Shown here: piece by piece, positions 21,829-32,242 of the stretch
Layout of the letters: each line of letters opens with the position of its first letter
Position numbering within the stretch: the stretch's first letter is position 1
NCBI GenBank assembly: GCA_001636675.1
Contig: AZGY01000027.1
Span: 62,001-126,000, forward strand
DNA: 64,000 bases
Direction of reading: 5' to 3'
Source: Moelleriella libera RCEF 2490
Lineage: Eukaryota > Ascomycota > Sordariomycetes > Hypocreales > Clavicipitaceae
Translations under genes and position numbers: made by a program
The notes under the pieces: generated by a model
What the model was told of the DNA's origin: nothing
Databases searched by the model: none
What the model saw: the letters and a program-made list of their open reading frames with translations, nothing else

Positions 21829-22620
21829 ATGAAGGTCACCTCTGCCTTGTTGCTCAGCCTTGTTTCCGGCGCGCTGGCCGCGCCTCATGTCGCTACCGGC
21901 GGCTCAGCGGACCTCGTGGCCCGGCACGAAGACACTGCCGCTCTCCTCGAGACCCGGGATCTCATCCTAGAGCAGCGTCGCGTCGCTGAGATTGAGGAGC
22001 GAGACATCGAGGCTCGCGACCCCAAGAAGAAGAAGAAGAAGGCCAAGAAGGCCAAGGCCGCTGCTCGGGATCTCGCTGCTGCGGATGACGCCGCCGCCGC
22101 CAACGCCGCCCGCTCTATCGAGGAGGATCGCGACCTAGAGGCCCGTGACCCCAAGAAGAAGAAGAAGAAGGCCAAGAAGGCCAAGGCCGCTGCTCGGGAT
22201 CTCGCTGCCGCGGATGACGCCGCGGCCAACGCCGCTCGCTCTATCGAGGAGGATCGCGACCTAGAAGTCCGTGACCCCAAGAAGAAGAAGAAGAAGGCCA
22301 AGAAGGCCAAGAAGGCCAAGGCTGCGGATGCCGCTGCTGCGGATGCCGGCGCCGCCGACGCCGCCGCCGCCCCCGCTGCCAACGCCGCTCGCTCTATCGA
22401 GGAGGAGCACGACCTGGAGGCCCGTGACCCCAAGAAGAAGAAGGCCAAGAAGGCCAAGAAGGCCAAGAAGGCCAAGAAGGCCAAGAAGGCCAAGGCCGCG
22501 GATGCCGCTGCCAATAAGGCCAAGGCGGACAAAGCCCAGGACGCTGCGGCGCCTGCTGCTGCCGCTGCTGCCGCCGAGCCTCGCGTCACCAGCGCTTTCG
22601 ATGCCAAGGGTATTGTCTAA
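21829..22620 (+). CDS. secreted lysine/alanine-rich repeat protein
   Basis: A single exon of 263 residues. Residues 1-18 (MKVTSALLLSLVSGALAA) are a clear signal peptide. The rest is a low-complexity array of four units: an acidic linker (SIEEDRDLEARDP), then a lysine core (KKKKKKAKKAKA), then an Ala/Asp stretch. Lysine cores begin near residues 65, 107, 149 and 201, and the last is extended by six KKA/KAK steps. The mature protein should be strongly cationic and disordered, somewhat like the tail of linker histones but exported. An RR near residue 51 and many KK pairs could be cut by the Golgi protease Kex2, which would release repeated peptides; classical KR sites between units are lacking. 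The 5' flank is CT-rich, with TATAATAA at about 21640. Function unknown. Confidence 0.75.
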   Translation: MKVTSALLLSLVSGALAAPHVATGGSADLVARHEDTAALLETRDLILEQRRVAEIEERDIEARDPKKKKKKAKKAKAAARDLAAADDAAAANAARSIEEDRDLEARDPKKKKKKAKKAKAAARDLAAADDAAANAARSIEEDRDLEVRDPKKKKKKAKKAKKAKAADAAAADAGAADAAAAPAANAARSIEEEHDLEARDPKKKKAKKAKKAKKAKKAKKAKAADAAANKAKADKAQDAAAPAAAAAAAEPRVTSAFDAKGIV

Positions 22621-22999
22621 AGTGTTTCCCTCTCTCCACAGGGGCCCGGAAATGCTGATGGTGGTCGCTGGCGGGGGTTGGATATTGGAAGACGGGGAGG
22701 CGGTGGAGCGGAAATATAGGCAAATGTACTTTATCCTGCCAAGTTGAAACGGCAGCTTTTTAGTTTGTCGTTGTATTTTACTGGGGGGAAGGGCGATGCT
22801 CGGGTTTTTCTTCATTATGAAATCCCTCATTTGATATTCGTTACGATTGATGCCGGCTCTGCAGTGCATGCGTTTCCGGCGCTCTCATAGACCTTTTTGG
22901 CAATCTCAGTCGCATCCTTTGCTAAATCGCCCGACTCTTCGCTTCCTTGCCGACGGTGGCAATGTGTGATCGCCCAGCTGCGGCTTTTTGCCGTACGTG

Positions 23000-23182
23000 C
23001 CTCTTGGCTATTTGCCTCCGGCGGCCCTACCGGGGGTCGCCTGCGGCGGGCTGGCCTCGGTCCGCTCGAAGTCCTGCCATGAGGTACTTTATGAAGCACG
23101 GCGTGTGCACGTCCCGAGCTTGCGAGGCCAGCCCGCCGCAGGCGACCCCCGGTAGGGCCGCCGGAGGCAAATAGCCAAGAGG
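23000..23182. repeat. dispersed GC-rich element, copies B and C as an inverted pair
   Basis: Copy B (plus, 23013-23075) and copy C (minus, 23116-23170) face each other. The match extends outward into CTCTTGGCTATTTG on the left and CAAATAGCCAAGAG on the right, so about 58 bases at each side can pair around a centre of about 65 bases. Confidence 0.85.
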
Positions 23183-23232
23183 AGACCAGATGGAATCATC
23201 AAGATATTGAACACATATATACGCGGTGGTCA

Positions 23233-23290
23233 TCGAGCGCAGCGAGGACAGCCCGCCGCAGGCGACCCCCGGTAGGGCCGCCGGAGGCAT
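23233..23290 (-). repeat. dispersed GC-rich element, copy D
   Basis: Same core as the neighbouring pair: CGAGCGCAGCGAGG, then GCCCGCCGCAGGCGACC and GGTAGGGCCGCCGGAGGCA. One G in the GGCCAGCCC stretch is changed to A. Confidence 0.85.
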
Positions 23291-24343
23291 AATTGCAGCC
23301 CCCGGTATGACTGCTTGTCCTATCTGCAAATTTGCTTCCGGCGGCGCTTAAAAAAGCACGCCGAGTCTTCAATCTTGGCCGCCCCCCACCCCCTCCCTTT
23401 AATGAGGGGCTTGGTAGGTCGTTTCGCTCGAATCATACCTCCCCCGGAAGTCTGCAGCAAGACGTCGCCAACTGAATCGTGAGGCAGTGGGTCTCCACCC
23501 ACTCACTCTATTCGAGCCACTTCTGAGGCCGCGGGGCGCAAAGGTGACTACTACTCGTGAGCAGCTGACGGGTAGGGAGGATTTGTTGTTTCGGCGAGTC
23601 GTTGAGTCAGGCTCGGGCAGTGGCCAATGTAGAGAGCTTGCAATTCCGTAATACAGAAAGGAAGGATTACGAGGAAAACTAATCTTGGACACTGAATCAT
23701 TGATGTGTGCGGAGGAAATCAATCGACATATGCCAGCAGAGCCGTGGTCCCCATCACGAGACAGCGCGTCACCTGAATCCTCTGATCCCGGCTGCAGTCC
23801 TCGTCGAAGCAGGTCGAAAGGACAGCTTTAATCAGAGGTACGACATTGATTGCGTTACTTGTGTACAGGAGGCGAGACGTCCTGTACAAGCGACGGCTCC
23901 AAGATGGGTGGACAATGGCTCGACAGGGCTTGAAGACAACGGCACTTTGCGAAAGACCTGTGTTGGGACCGCGCAGCGCCCAACAAGGGGGAATGCTGTG
24001 GGTTCCGGTAAGCGTTCGCGCAAAGATTCAAAGGGAGGGAACAACTCGGACAACGAAATCTTCCCACGGGGCTGGCGCATCCCGGAGCAGCGCGGATACA
24101 ATCAGACGCACGGCGGACAACGTCAACGAAATGGCACCTGCATCAGAAAAGTCGGTCTCTGGCGCCCGATTGACATGGCGGCTGGTCAATCAGCACAATC
24201 TGATATATAGTCTTCTCGCAGTGCTGGCCAGTACTTGCAGGAGACAAAGAACGCCTGCAATCGCAGCTTTCTTCATTCCCGACAACTGTAGAATCTTCGG
24301 CAAACCATGATTAGATGACTTGAACAGGAAGCTAGTGTACAGT

Positions 24344-24457
24344 CTCTCGCAATCTTGCAATCTCGATGTGCGTTGAAGAGGCTACAAGGAGCCAAGAAAA
24401 CTCTCGCAATCTTGCAATCATATTGTCCGTTCAAAAGGCTACAAGGAGCCAAGAAGC
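24344..24457 (+). repeat. 57-bp tandem duplication
   Basis: Units at 24344-24400 and 24401-24457 share CTCTCGCAATCTTGCAATC and GGCTACAAGGAGCCAAGAA. Confidence 0.9.
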
Positions 24458-24566
24458 CGTCCAGCCGCGGATTCGTCCATAAAGCCACCAACGGCCACTC
24501 TCCAGAGCGATGCCGGAACTCTGCCATAACGAACCGCCCCCTGTGTTCAATCGTTGCCATGTTTTC

Positions 24567-24800
24567 CTAGACCTTTGAACCAGGCTTGCCATCTTTGCCG
24601 ATCGAGATTCCGTCTTTCCCTGCCGTTCCCAACTTGGGCTCGTTGACATTGTCGCGCTCGTAGACGCCGCCTTCGGCCGAGAGAGGAACTTGACGCTCGT
24701 CGCTCACCTCAAAAGTCCCCGATGATGATGGGAGAGGGATTTCGGTGCCGTCGGAGCCCGGGGCATTCGTTGTGGGCTTCTTGTTCTGGTCGGACGACAT
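24567..24800 (-). CDS. small hydrophilic protein of unknown function
   Basis: A 77-residue frame beginning MSSDQNKKPTTNAPG. It is rich in Gly, Ser, Asp and Lys with no hydrophobic segment, so it is probably a disordered cytosolic or nuclear protein. The composition is even and protein-like, and the ATG follows a pyrimidine-rich leader on the minus strand, which is why I accept it. The C-terminal part repeats a GKDG motif (GTAGKDGISIGKDGKPG). It is flanked by repeats on both sides. I recognise no family. Confidence 0.5.
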   Translation of the reverse strand: MSSDQNKKPTTNAPGSDGTEIPLPSSSGTFEVSDERQVPLSAEGGVYERDNVNEPKLGTAGKDGISIGKDGKPGSKV

Positions 24801-25103
24801 TGTCTGTGTGGGCAGGGCGGGGCAGGGGGAGCTGGCTGGCTGGCTGGACAGAGTGCTGCTCTTCGGCTGCCTCTGTAGGTTGGGCTGGAGGGAGGAAAGA
24901 GTGAGTATACGACGTGAACGTGCGCCCTGGTGTGTGGTTGCAGAGAGTTACGGGGATGCAAGGCCTTTCGTAGTACGATGATGTGCACTTTTTCCGGCGG
25001 TGCGCTGCTAGGTTTTGTACCTTTGCTCCCGCTAATGTAGACGTCACCGCACCGTCACGTCACACATGGCATCGCATTGGGCAATTATACCGGGTCTGCG
25101 AGT

Positions 25104-25171
25104 ATGCCTCCGGCGGCCCTACCGGGGGTCGTGTGCCTGCGGCGGGCTGGCCTCGCTCCGCTCGAAGTCCT
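25104..25171 (+). repeat. dispersed GC-rich element, copy F
   Basis: Same orientation and sequence as copy B, with a small insertion (GTGT) after the GGGGGTC core, and the same right end CTCGCTCCGCTCGAAGTCCT. Confidence 0.85.
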
Positions 25172-25968
25172 CTAGCGCCATCATAGATCTGGGGTGCGCG
25201 CCGATTCAGCAGCTGGCCTCCAACGCCCTCTCTCCCGTACACATGCCGTCAGGATGGGGATGGGCGTCTTGGGGACTTATGCGGCGGGAACAATACGAAG
25301 GGCAGGATAAATCCCTGATGCCTGCGCTGCACCTTCTGTATGTCTGGCGTTTGAGGGTGACAAGCCAGTCCATCTTCATCATCGTTGCCTCTTCCTCTAA
25401 ACCCTATCAAGGACAACGTACCCGGCTAACAACCCAAGTACGATCCAATTACGGGGATGCCGTCCGTCCACGGCAGCAGCGTCGAACCCACATCACGTCA
25501 TTGGCCGGTGGTGGTGCGACTCTGCCGGGCTTGACGCTCCGCGCAGTCGCAAGTACTGAGGCAACGATGCACCGGCCGGTTCACGTGAAATCATCACCGA
25601 GTCGCTACCCAAGTCAATGCAGCTCATTTTCCCGAATCACGTAGTTGTCGTTCGCTGCGATGTTTGTTGGGCGCGAAGAATCTGAAACACCATGCCGGAC
25701 TTGGCCTTTGCGTCGAAACTGTCCCTCAAGTAGAGCGAGCACCAGCTCCTCGCGAATAATGACCACCGACTGATCTCAGACCAGTCCGGAAATCTGCAGC
25801 AACTCCAACCAAGGCAATATTCGCAAACTTGCTCAAACGCCGAAGGTAAGAAAAGGGTTCTGTGATTTCACAACATTTGGTGAAACTTGAAATCGTCTTA
25901 TACCACCAAGTCCACTCAACTTCGTAGTACGACAGCGCAATTGAATACCGCATATGAGGGGGGGGTGG

Positions 25969-26167
25969 CGCCAAATGGAAGCCTCCGAAAGATCCTTGTC
26001 ACAACGCTGCAAGACGTACATACAATTGTCGTTGATTCGGGCAGATGAGTTAGGGTTAGTTAGGTTATTAGGGTTAGGGTTAGAGACGCCAAACGGAAGC
26101 CTCCGAAAGATCCTGATCACAACGCTGGAAGACGTACACACAATTTCGTTGAATTCGGGCAGACGAT
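25969..26167 (+). repeat. direct duplication (about 80 bp) flanking an interstitial telomeric tract
   Basis: Copies at 25969-26047 and 26087-26167 share GGAAGCCTCCGAAAGATCCT, CACAACGCTG and AAGACGTACA. Between them, 26050-26083 reads as TTAGGG-type repeats with two imperfect units (TTAGGGTTAGTTAGGTTATTA, then GGGTTAGGGTTAG). Confidence 0.9.
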
Positions 26168-26422
26168 GGGTCATCCGATCGAGCATACTAGGCGCAGAGG
26201 AGCGGCAGACGTCACGTCTGCGCATCGAGGGCGCTGGGCAAGCCGAATGTGCACGGAGGCGTCCGAATAGGATGCGCCTCGCTGGCCCAGGAGGCGCTTG
26301 CTCTCTCCCGAAATTATGAATTGCACCCGGAGAAGTGTATCTTGCCGTTGGCATTTCAATGAACCGTAAGCCTCACAAGCCCATATTTGCCCTAGTCTAT
26401 TCAATGATGCTACATCTTCGGC

Positions 26423-29400
26423 CTATCCCCAACGCACTCGTTCCCAGCCAGCAACGTTCTGTCTCCAGCTGTCAACCACCTTGCGAAGAACCCCATCCTC
26501 AACAAAGTCACTCAGTCCGTCGTCGGTACCACCTGGAAAAATCCATTCTCTTATCCTGGCACTGCACTTGGACTCATCAGCAACCTCATTTTTGAGCTTG
26601 GCCACGATTGTCTGGCACTCCTTCAATGCAGCCTCTGCCAGAGCTTGCATCTTTCTGATGCGAGTGGTGGCTCCCTTCCGGGAAGTACTGTCCTTTGATC
26701 GATCGTTGAAGGAGGATATCCATGTGCTGCAAAGCTTCGTAGCCATGGCAGTATCGCGGAGCATTGCAATCGGATGGAACGAACGGAGCAGCGCCACAGT
26801 GTCTTCGATATTTTCGGTCAAGTGCGGCAGGTCACTGAGCTGGCTGGATATGGAAACCTCTATTGCCTCGATGATTTCGTCAAGAACGCTCGATGACGCA
26901 GTTGCCCAATCAACACCGGTAGCTAAAGATAGTAGCGTGCACAGCAAGTGCAAGGATTCAAAATACAGCAGTTCGCTCGCGGTGCAATGGCTCGACGCTT
27001 GGTGTAGACGCTTAGACATGGAATTTCCGAGTTGCGTTATTCGTTCGATGACAAACGTCTGCTCGGCGCAGGAGAGAGTGGCAGAAGCTTTGTACGGTGC
27101 CGGTGGCATGTAGGACAACACCCCATGAAATGCTTCGGCGAGCAATGCTAAATGCGTTCGAGTGCTCTGAAACAATTAGCAGGTTTCGCGCAGGGAGCGA
27201 CTCATTTTCACGCACAGAAAGTTCAGGTCCAAGACCGAGACGTCTGTACAGCGGCGTCGTGGTGCATTCCCACGAGGGGAACGAGCCGAAGTCGATTACC
27301 TCGTGCAGCGCGGAGTCGTCAGACAATTCGCCTATCGTAGGAAAGTCAGTTCAGATCCTTATACATGTGTGATAAAGACCTTACATAGTCGAGCATCATT
27401 CAGGAGATTGCTGCAAGGGTCGCCGAATAATCTGCCAGCCCGGGTTTCCTCCACTAGACTCATGGCTCGCGTACATCCGGTCCTGAGGTTTTCGATGTAC
27501 TTCGGCATATCAAGTACGCTGCCATAGCTTCCAGCCTCGAATGCTTCTATCAATTTTCTGGGCATCCGCAAACGCAGCGACGTGTCATAGTGTGAGCGAA
27601 CTGTCTCTATCAACTCTTTGCCTCGCCTCTGTGAGGGGTCCAAAACACCGGGTGCGATTGTTGACAAGCGGTCGAAGAAGAGAGGAGCAAGAGAATCAAC
27701 GATGGTACGCTTTACGGCTAGCGTTTCCCAGATTTCGCGCCCCCGATGGGCGGAATTGAGCAGGAGGTGAATTCGTACCAGAAGTAATGACAGCTGACTG
27801 TTCTTCGGGGTTATCAACGCTTGTTGCTCTAGAATCATAGCTGCTCGCAGTAGACATCGCGACGCAGCTGGTGAAGAAAAGTCGCTTCTATAGCATCCAC
27901 TTTCGGCGAGTTGAACGTTGCAAAGCGCGGCGAGCATAGCTAGTTCGACCAGAACGTCCTCTGAACTGGCTCGTTTCTCCAAGGCAAGTCGATGTGATGC
28001 TTTCTTGTGAGCAGAAAGGGCGTCGGAAGACAGTTGTGCCCATGATTGCTGGTACGACGCCGACTGGTCCTCTTCGAGAACCGATCCCGCGTTGGAATGG
28101 GTTGACAATAGAAATCGCGTCTTCAGCGAGAACAAGGCAAGTCTGGCAGATGCCATGAAATCTTCAGGATGGTCAGTCAGGGCACCGGAGAATTTCACAG
28201 CGACATGCTTCAGTCCAGGTGCGTCAAGTTGTCCAAGAAACTCTTTGACATCATCGAAACATGACGCGATCTGCCTTTGATCGTCTATGTAACATAGGAG
28301 CTCCTCGAGACGTAAAGATGACGGCTGACCGTTTTCGACGTCTTCATCTTTCTGTTCTCCGAGCGCAAATACGGCCGCTACCCGAGCGAGCAATATATTT
28401 CTTCTGTAAATGGGTTTCAAATTCTTCGATTTCGCAAGACCAAGTAACAGTGCTTGCAGCTTTGCCACGATTCTGGTAGTCGTTAGCATCTCTGTTGCCC
28501 ATATGACAGACCCGGCACGTACTCCGCATTAGAGTTCTTGACATGAGCTGCGGCACTGATATACTGCTTCCAGACCGACCAGTCGCATGCCAATAGGTTG
28601 GCCTCACCGGCCTCGTCGGTGTCTGAAAGGCAGCTGTGACAAAGTGCGCACAGTTGCTCCCATTGCTGTTGTTTGACGTAGATTTCGCCGACGCGCTGAA
28701 ACAGCTCTTTCCTGCCCATGCGGAACTGCGCTAATGGGGAGAAGACAGGGCTGCTGATGAGCTTTGCCATATCTTCAGTGTTACCATGGGTTCCAATGAT
28801 ATCGTACAGAAGCAGCATCTCCTGTTCGGTCTTGACACCACGAGATGGGGTTCCATCCGATTCCTGAGACGCATGCGCTTGTTCTGTCAACTGGGCAGCG
28901 CGCTCTATTTGTTTCTGTGCCAGCATTCCGTACAATCTTTTCTTGTCTGGGGGTGACTGATCACTTATCTGGTGTTATTAGCCAAATGCCGGGCCACCTG
29001 GGACAGCTGCGACCTACCGCAAGAAGATGGGTGATGACAATATTCCAGAACATGAAATCGCGTTCTTGCGGAAATGACCGATCCAGGAGAGCGGCAATCT
29101 GCCCCATTGTCAGATTCAGAGCTGCATAAAGCAACGAGTTAGAACTTGTCTCACTTGCTGCGCGCTTATCAAGTCCCAATGCAGCAAACATGATTGCAGG
29201 CATCGCGTGCCAACAATCTTGTCTTTGGGGGCAGCCTTGACTGCTCTGACTCTCAGAGGGCCTATAGTCTGGCGAAATCTCTCTTCAGGGGCCAGATCCG
29301 TTGTCGCCCACTCCAGCAAGTCAATAGCATCAACGTCTTTGATGACAGAACCATCCTGAACAAATTTGTCGAGGGCAGCCACGGCGGTAAATCTGGAGCT

Positions 29401-29653
29401 CGGATCGTCGAGCTGGCTTTCTGCGCAAATCCTTACAATCTACAATTGCAGTCAGATCCGCGGCCCATCTGAACTGCGGCTACTTAGCTTGGAGAGAAGA
29501 GGGGGGGGGGGGGTGGTCACATCAAAGTACTGGTCATTGACTCCTTGCGCGCTGTTGAGCGAGGCGCACTGCTACAGCCCAGTTGCCATCTTGGAAAGCT
29601 GACTGAAGCTGCAGATCAACCCCGTTCCTCAACCGGGGGCGTGAGCGATTCAT
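26423..29653 (-). CDS. NatB N-terminal acetyltransferase auxiliary subunit (Mdm20/Naa25-like), apparent frameshift near the start
   Basis: Exons on the minus strand: 29653-29521, 29439-29155, 29098-29018, 28941-28523, 28472-27385, 27331-27216, 27166-26423, each with GT-AG ends and most with CTAAC/CTGAC branch sites. The product would be about 954 residues, normal for the family. Signatures are the N-terminal TPR start (LQLQSAFQDGNW...RLAQQRAR), FPQERDFMFWNIVITHLLA, the CFDDVKEFL block, and late SHYDTSLRLRMPRKLIEAF with RAMSLVEE. With the catalytic Naa20 subunit it forms the cytosolic complex that acetylates Met-Asp/Glu/Asn N-termini. In exon 1 the frame breaks at about 29539: one base too many separates RAR-S from NDQYFD, which are both conserved. 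Either the assembly has an indel in this region or the gene is damaged. A 13-G run (29501-29513) lies in intron 1. Confidence 0.8.
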
Positions 29654-30249
29654 GACCTGTGCGGTGTTGGCGTCAAGAACTTTTCATGAAGAATCGGGAC
29701 GAACATGGCCTTTTTACACCCACCTTCGCCCGTCTGCTTGATTCATTGTCAGTGCTTGGCGGGGCAGATGCACTCCCACCGACCCAGTCTGCGCTGGGAA
29801 TCGACGGGTATACAGTGCCAGCGACACTGTCTCTTGGGTGCAGGCCCAGGTCATCTAGCTGAACTTCGATATTACGCTCAACGGCGGAATGCGTCCGTGG
29901 GTCTCAAGACATATTTATTTTTCCAAGGTCTGCATGCAATTAGCTACTATGCAAATATAGAGAAGTTCTTTCGGCTTGGTTACACAAGTCATAAAATGCT
30001 AACATGGCATGGCGAACTGTGTCGCGCCTGCAGTTTAAAGCTAAAAGTGTCGCGGAGTGACCCAGGATTTCCGTCTATTATTTGCGCATCCCACAGTCAC
30101 TGACAATGCTAATCCAGTATCTCCGATTGCGTTATACCTTGCCAATCTCAATTGTTCTGCAACACCTCTCAGCTCCAGAGCCCACGACTTTCTTTCTTCC
30201 GCTTCTCCGTCTGCACATGTCAGTACCTGATGTTCAGAGTGTGAGCCCT
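29654..30249. other. intergenic between the NatB subunit gene and COX23
   Basis: Probably the promoter of the NatB subunit gene and 3' flank of COX23. No coding signal was seen. Confidence 0.5.
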
Positions 30250-30585
30250 TCAGTTGAGACCGCATACCCAAGCTGCTTTGCAATCCCGATATGCTCTGTT
30301 CCAGGTCAGCAACTGGTCCCGCGTGCATCGCGTCGCCGAGCTCATCGCGTACTGAAAGTACTCCCCGCACATGGTCTTGTCACCTCCGTTCCGAAATAAG
30401 CATTGATAACTTCGTTGAGCGGCCTCTTGACACGGGTCGTAAAATTCGCTTTTCGATTTCCTGGGCTGCGGCTTAGCTTGCAGAATGAGCCGACAATCAG
30501 CAGGATTCTCTCACTTTTCAAACCTCTCTTTCGTCTTATCGTCCCATGGGCTCTGTTCACCCCCTTTTTGTGGTGACTTTGACAT
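30250..30585 (-). CDS. COX23: Cox23-like twin CX9C protein of the mitochondrial intermembrane space
   Basis: Three small exons (30585-30515, 30460-30353, 30295-30250), with introns of 54 and 57 bases, give 74 residues. The N-terminus is hydrophilic (MSKSPQKGGEQSPWDDKTKERFE). Two CX9C motifs follow: C34-C44 in DPCQEAAQRSYQC and C55-C65 in MCGEYFQAYRDC, and the second is completed only by splicing. The RNGGDK loop between the helices and the PWDDKTKERFE start match Cox23. Such proteins enter the intermembrane space, are oxidised by the Mia40 pathway into a coiled-coil-helix fold, and are needed for cytochrome c oxidase assembly, with a role linked to copper. The coding exons are too short to stand out as open frames and were found by frame-joining. 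Branch sites (GCTAAG, GCTGAC) support both introns. Confidence 0.85.
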
Positions 30586-30781
30586 TGTATGCTGTGGACA
30601 TTACAAGAAACTTGCGAGTTGTGAAATTGCGACGCGGCTATGATGAGGTCATGCGACGCGGAAGAACATCGGCAAAGTGGAGCTTGTCTTGCAACTGAAA
30701 GGTGTTGGCGCGGCGCTCTGGAATAAACCTGCGTTCGGCTCTGAACGCGCCGAGCAGCAAAAGTAATCGAACATCCTAGTA

Positions 30782-32242
30782 TCATGTGCCATCTGATCGT
30801 TGAATCGTATCCCAAAACCCATCACTCTCGAATGTTCCATGTCCCTTCTCCCGTGAAGAGCCATTTCTAGCCAATCCTAGTTTCCTCACCGTTTCTTTAC
30901 TACAGCACAGCCCGGCATCAACGTCTTTGAGCTCTGCGTCGCCTAGGATAGCCAGTGCCAACAATCCCAAGTACGAGTGAAAAATATCTGGATGTCCACC
31001 TCCATATTTGGAGAACCCACCGATGCGATGTTGCGTGACGTTTGTGAGATATGTTCGCGAGGGTTCCATATTTACGGCATAGGACGAGTCCATCATCTGG
31101 GCACGCTCAATCATTAGGTTCGCAGTGCGTACGCCGATTGCCAACACCAAGTACTGACCGAGAGAGTGCTAGCTACCCACCAGCAGTAGCAAGTGTCGGC
31201 TTTTTTGTTCCAACGACCGTTCCATCCAACATACCTACATCCGTTCAGACTGACTTGGCAGAGCTTGGCCTCGATGAAATTGCCGTCCCTTCCGCCGAGG
31301 CTCTTCTCTTCCTCGTCAACAAGGTAGTTGAATTGCCTGTGCGCGAGGAAATGAATCAACGCGGTACGATCAGCTACTCCCCTGGCGATTGCTGTCGTAG
31401 AAGTAGTTGTTGACGCGTCCCGCTGGCTGCGGTCGAGCATGTACAAAGCACCCAACGCACAATAAGCATAGCCCGCTGGCGCCAGTCAGCATCATAGCCG
31501 CGACTACTGAAGCCTTGAACGTACCGTGAGACTCATGCTCTGATGTCTCTGCTACACCACCATCATAGGTCTTGTGTTGTGAGCATTCAGCTTGCCCAAA
31601 GACATCCCGGGGCACAGAAGTTGTACATGAGAGGGAGGATGAAGGGGTTGCATCACTCACTTGTGTGCATCTTAAATGTTCAATCATCGCTTTCACGTCA
31701 ATGTCTTCCTCCAAGCCATCTTCTTCATCCTCCAAATCTCCTCGCAACATCCAACGAATGCAGCTCATTAGATAGCTGTGTCGCGTGTCCCGGCCCCCGA
31801 CCGCTTCTCCCTCCCATAACACCTGTCCAAAGCTCCCATCACTTCTTTGCAACTTTTTCATCCAGCAAAGTAGTTTCTTGCGGCGCACATCAGCGAACGC
31901 GCCCCGAGCTTCGTCATCGCTATCCGCCGCGACGCCCAGCAGTACCAGAGCAAAGAATGTCGCCGCCAAGTTTGCTGAGCCCTTGCCCGCATCATCGCCG
32001 GAGAAGGCATGCGTTGGACTGCCACAAAACCCGCCATCGGGATGCTGGAGACTGAGGACCCATGTGCGGATAGAGGAACGTTCTTTCCGGCTGAGGGGCA
32101 CAGAGAGCAGGTCTAATGCTGAGACGATAAAGAACGCAAAGGTGAGACGAGTGGAGTCATTCGTTGTGTACGCAGAGGGAAGAAATGTATCGAAGCATCG
32201 CCGCCAGTACTCTATATGTTTAGGGATGTTCAATGCCATCAT
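30782..32242 (-). CDS. geranylgeranyltransferase type I beta subunit
   Basis: Exons on the minus strand: 32242-31661, 31570-31525, 31475-31159, 31096-30782; 419 residues. The prenyltransferase beta repeats are visible as QHPDGGFCGSP, LQRSDGSFGQ, TYDGGVAE, GWNGRWNKKADTCYCWW and IGGFSKYGGGHPDIFHSYLG. The catalytic zinc ligands are expected at Asp303 and Cys305 (KKADTCYC) and His355 (DIFHSYLG). NGRWNKKADTCY is characteristic of the type I enzyme rather than the farnesyltransferase or Rab enzymes. Paired with the shared alpha subunit, it attaches geranylgeranyl to CaaL proteins such as Rho1 and Cdc42. Exon 2 is only 46 bases and supplies the end of the third repeat. The S. cerevisiae counterpart is Cdc43. 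It lies head-to-head with open frames near 32.8-33.3 kb. Confidence 0.9.

Larger units (their letters stand above)
22621..24566. other. repeat-rich region without a supported gene
   Basis: Holds three full copies of the GC-rich dispersed element, a degenerate fragment near 23334-23350 and a 57-base tandem duplication at 24344-24457. Frames such as 23707-24210 have unbiased composition and no family resemblance. Confidence 0.6.
24801..26422. other. repeat-bearing intergenic region with interstitial telomeric tract
   Basis: Contains dispersed element copy F (25104-25171), the duplicated segment and the telomere-type tract annotated separately. No gene is supported. Confidence 0.6.

Noticed and set aside
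21885..22607. 240-codon antisense frame rich in Ala, Leu and Ser
   Set aside because: It is the complement of the lysine/alanine repeats; low-complexity coding sequence leaves such antisense frames open.
23707..24210. 167-codon plus-strand frame
   Set aside because: Hydrophilic and repeat-adjacent, with no family resemblance and competing equal-quality frames on both strands.
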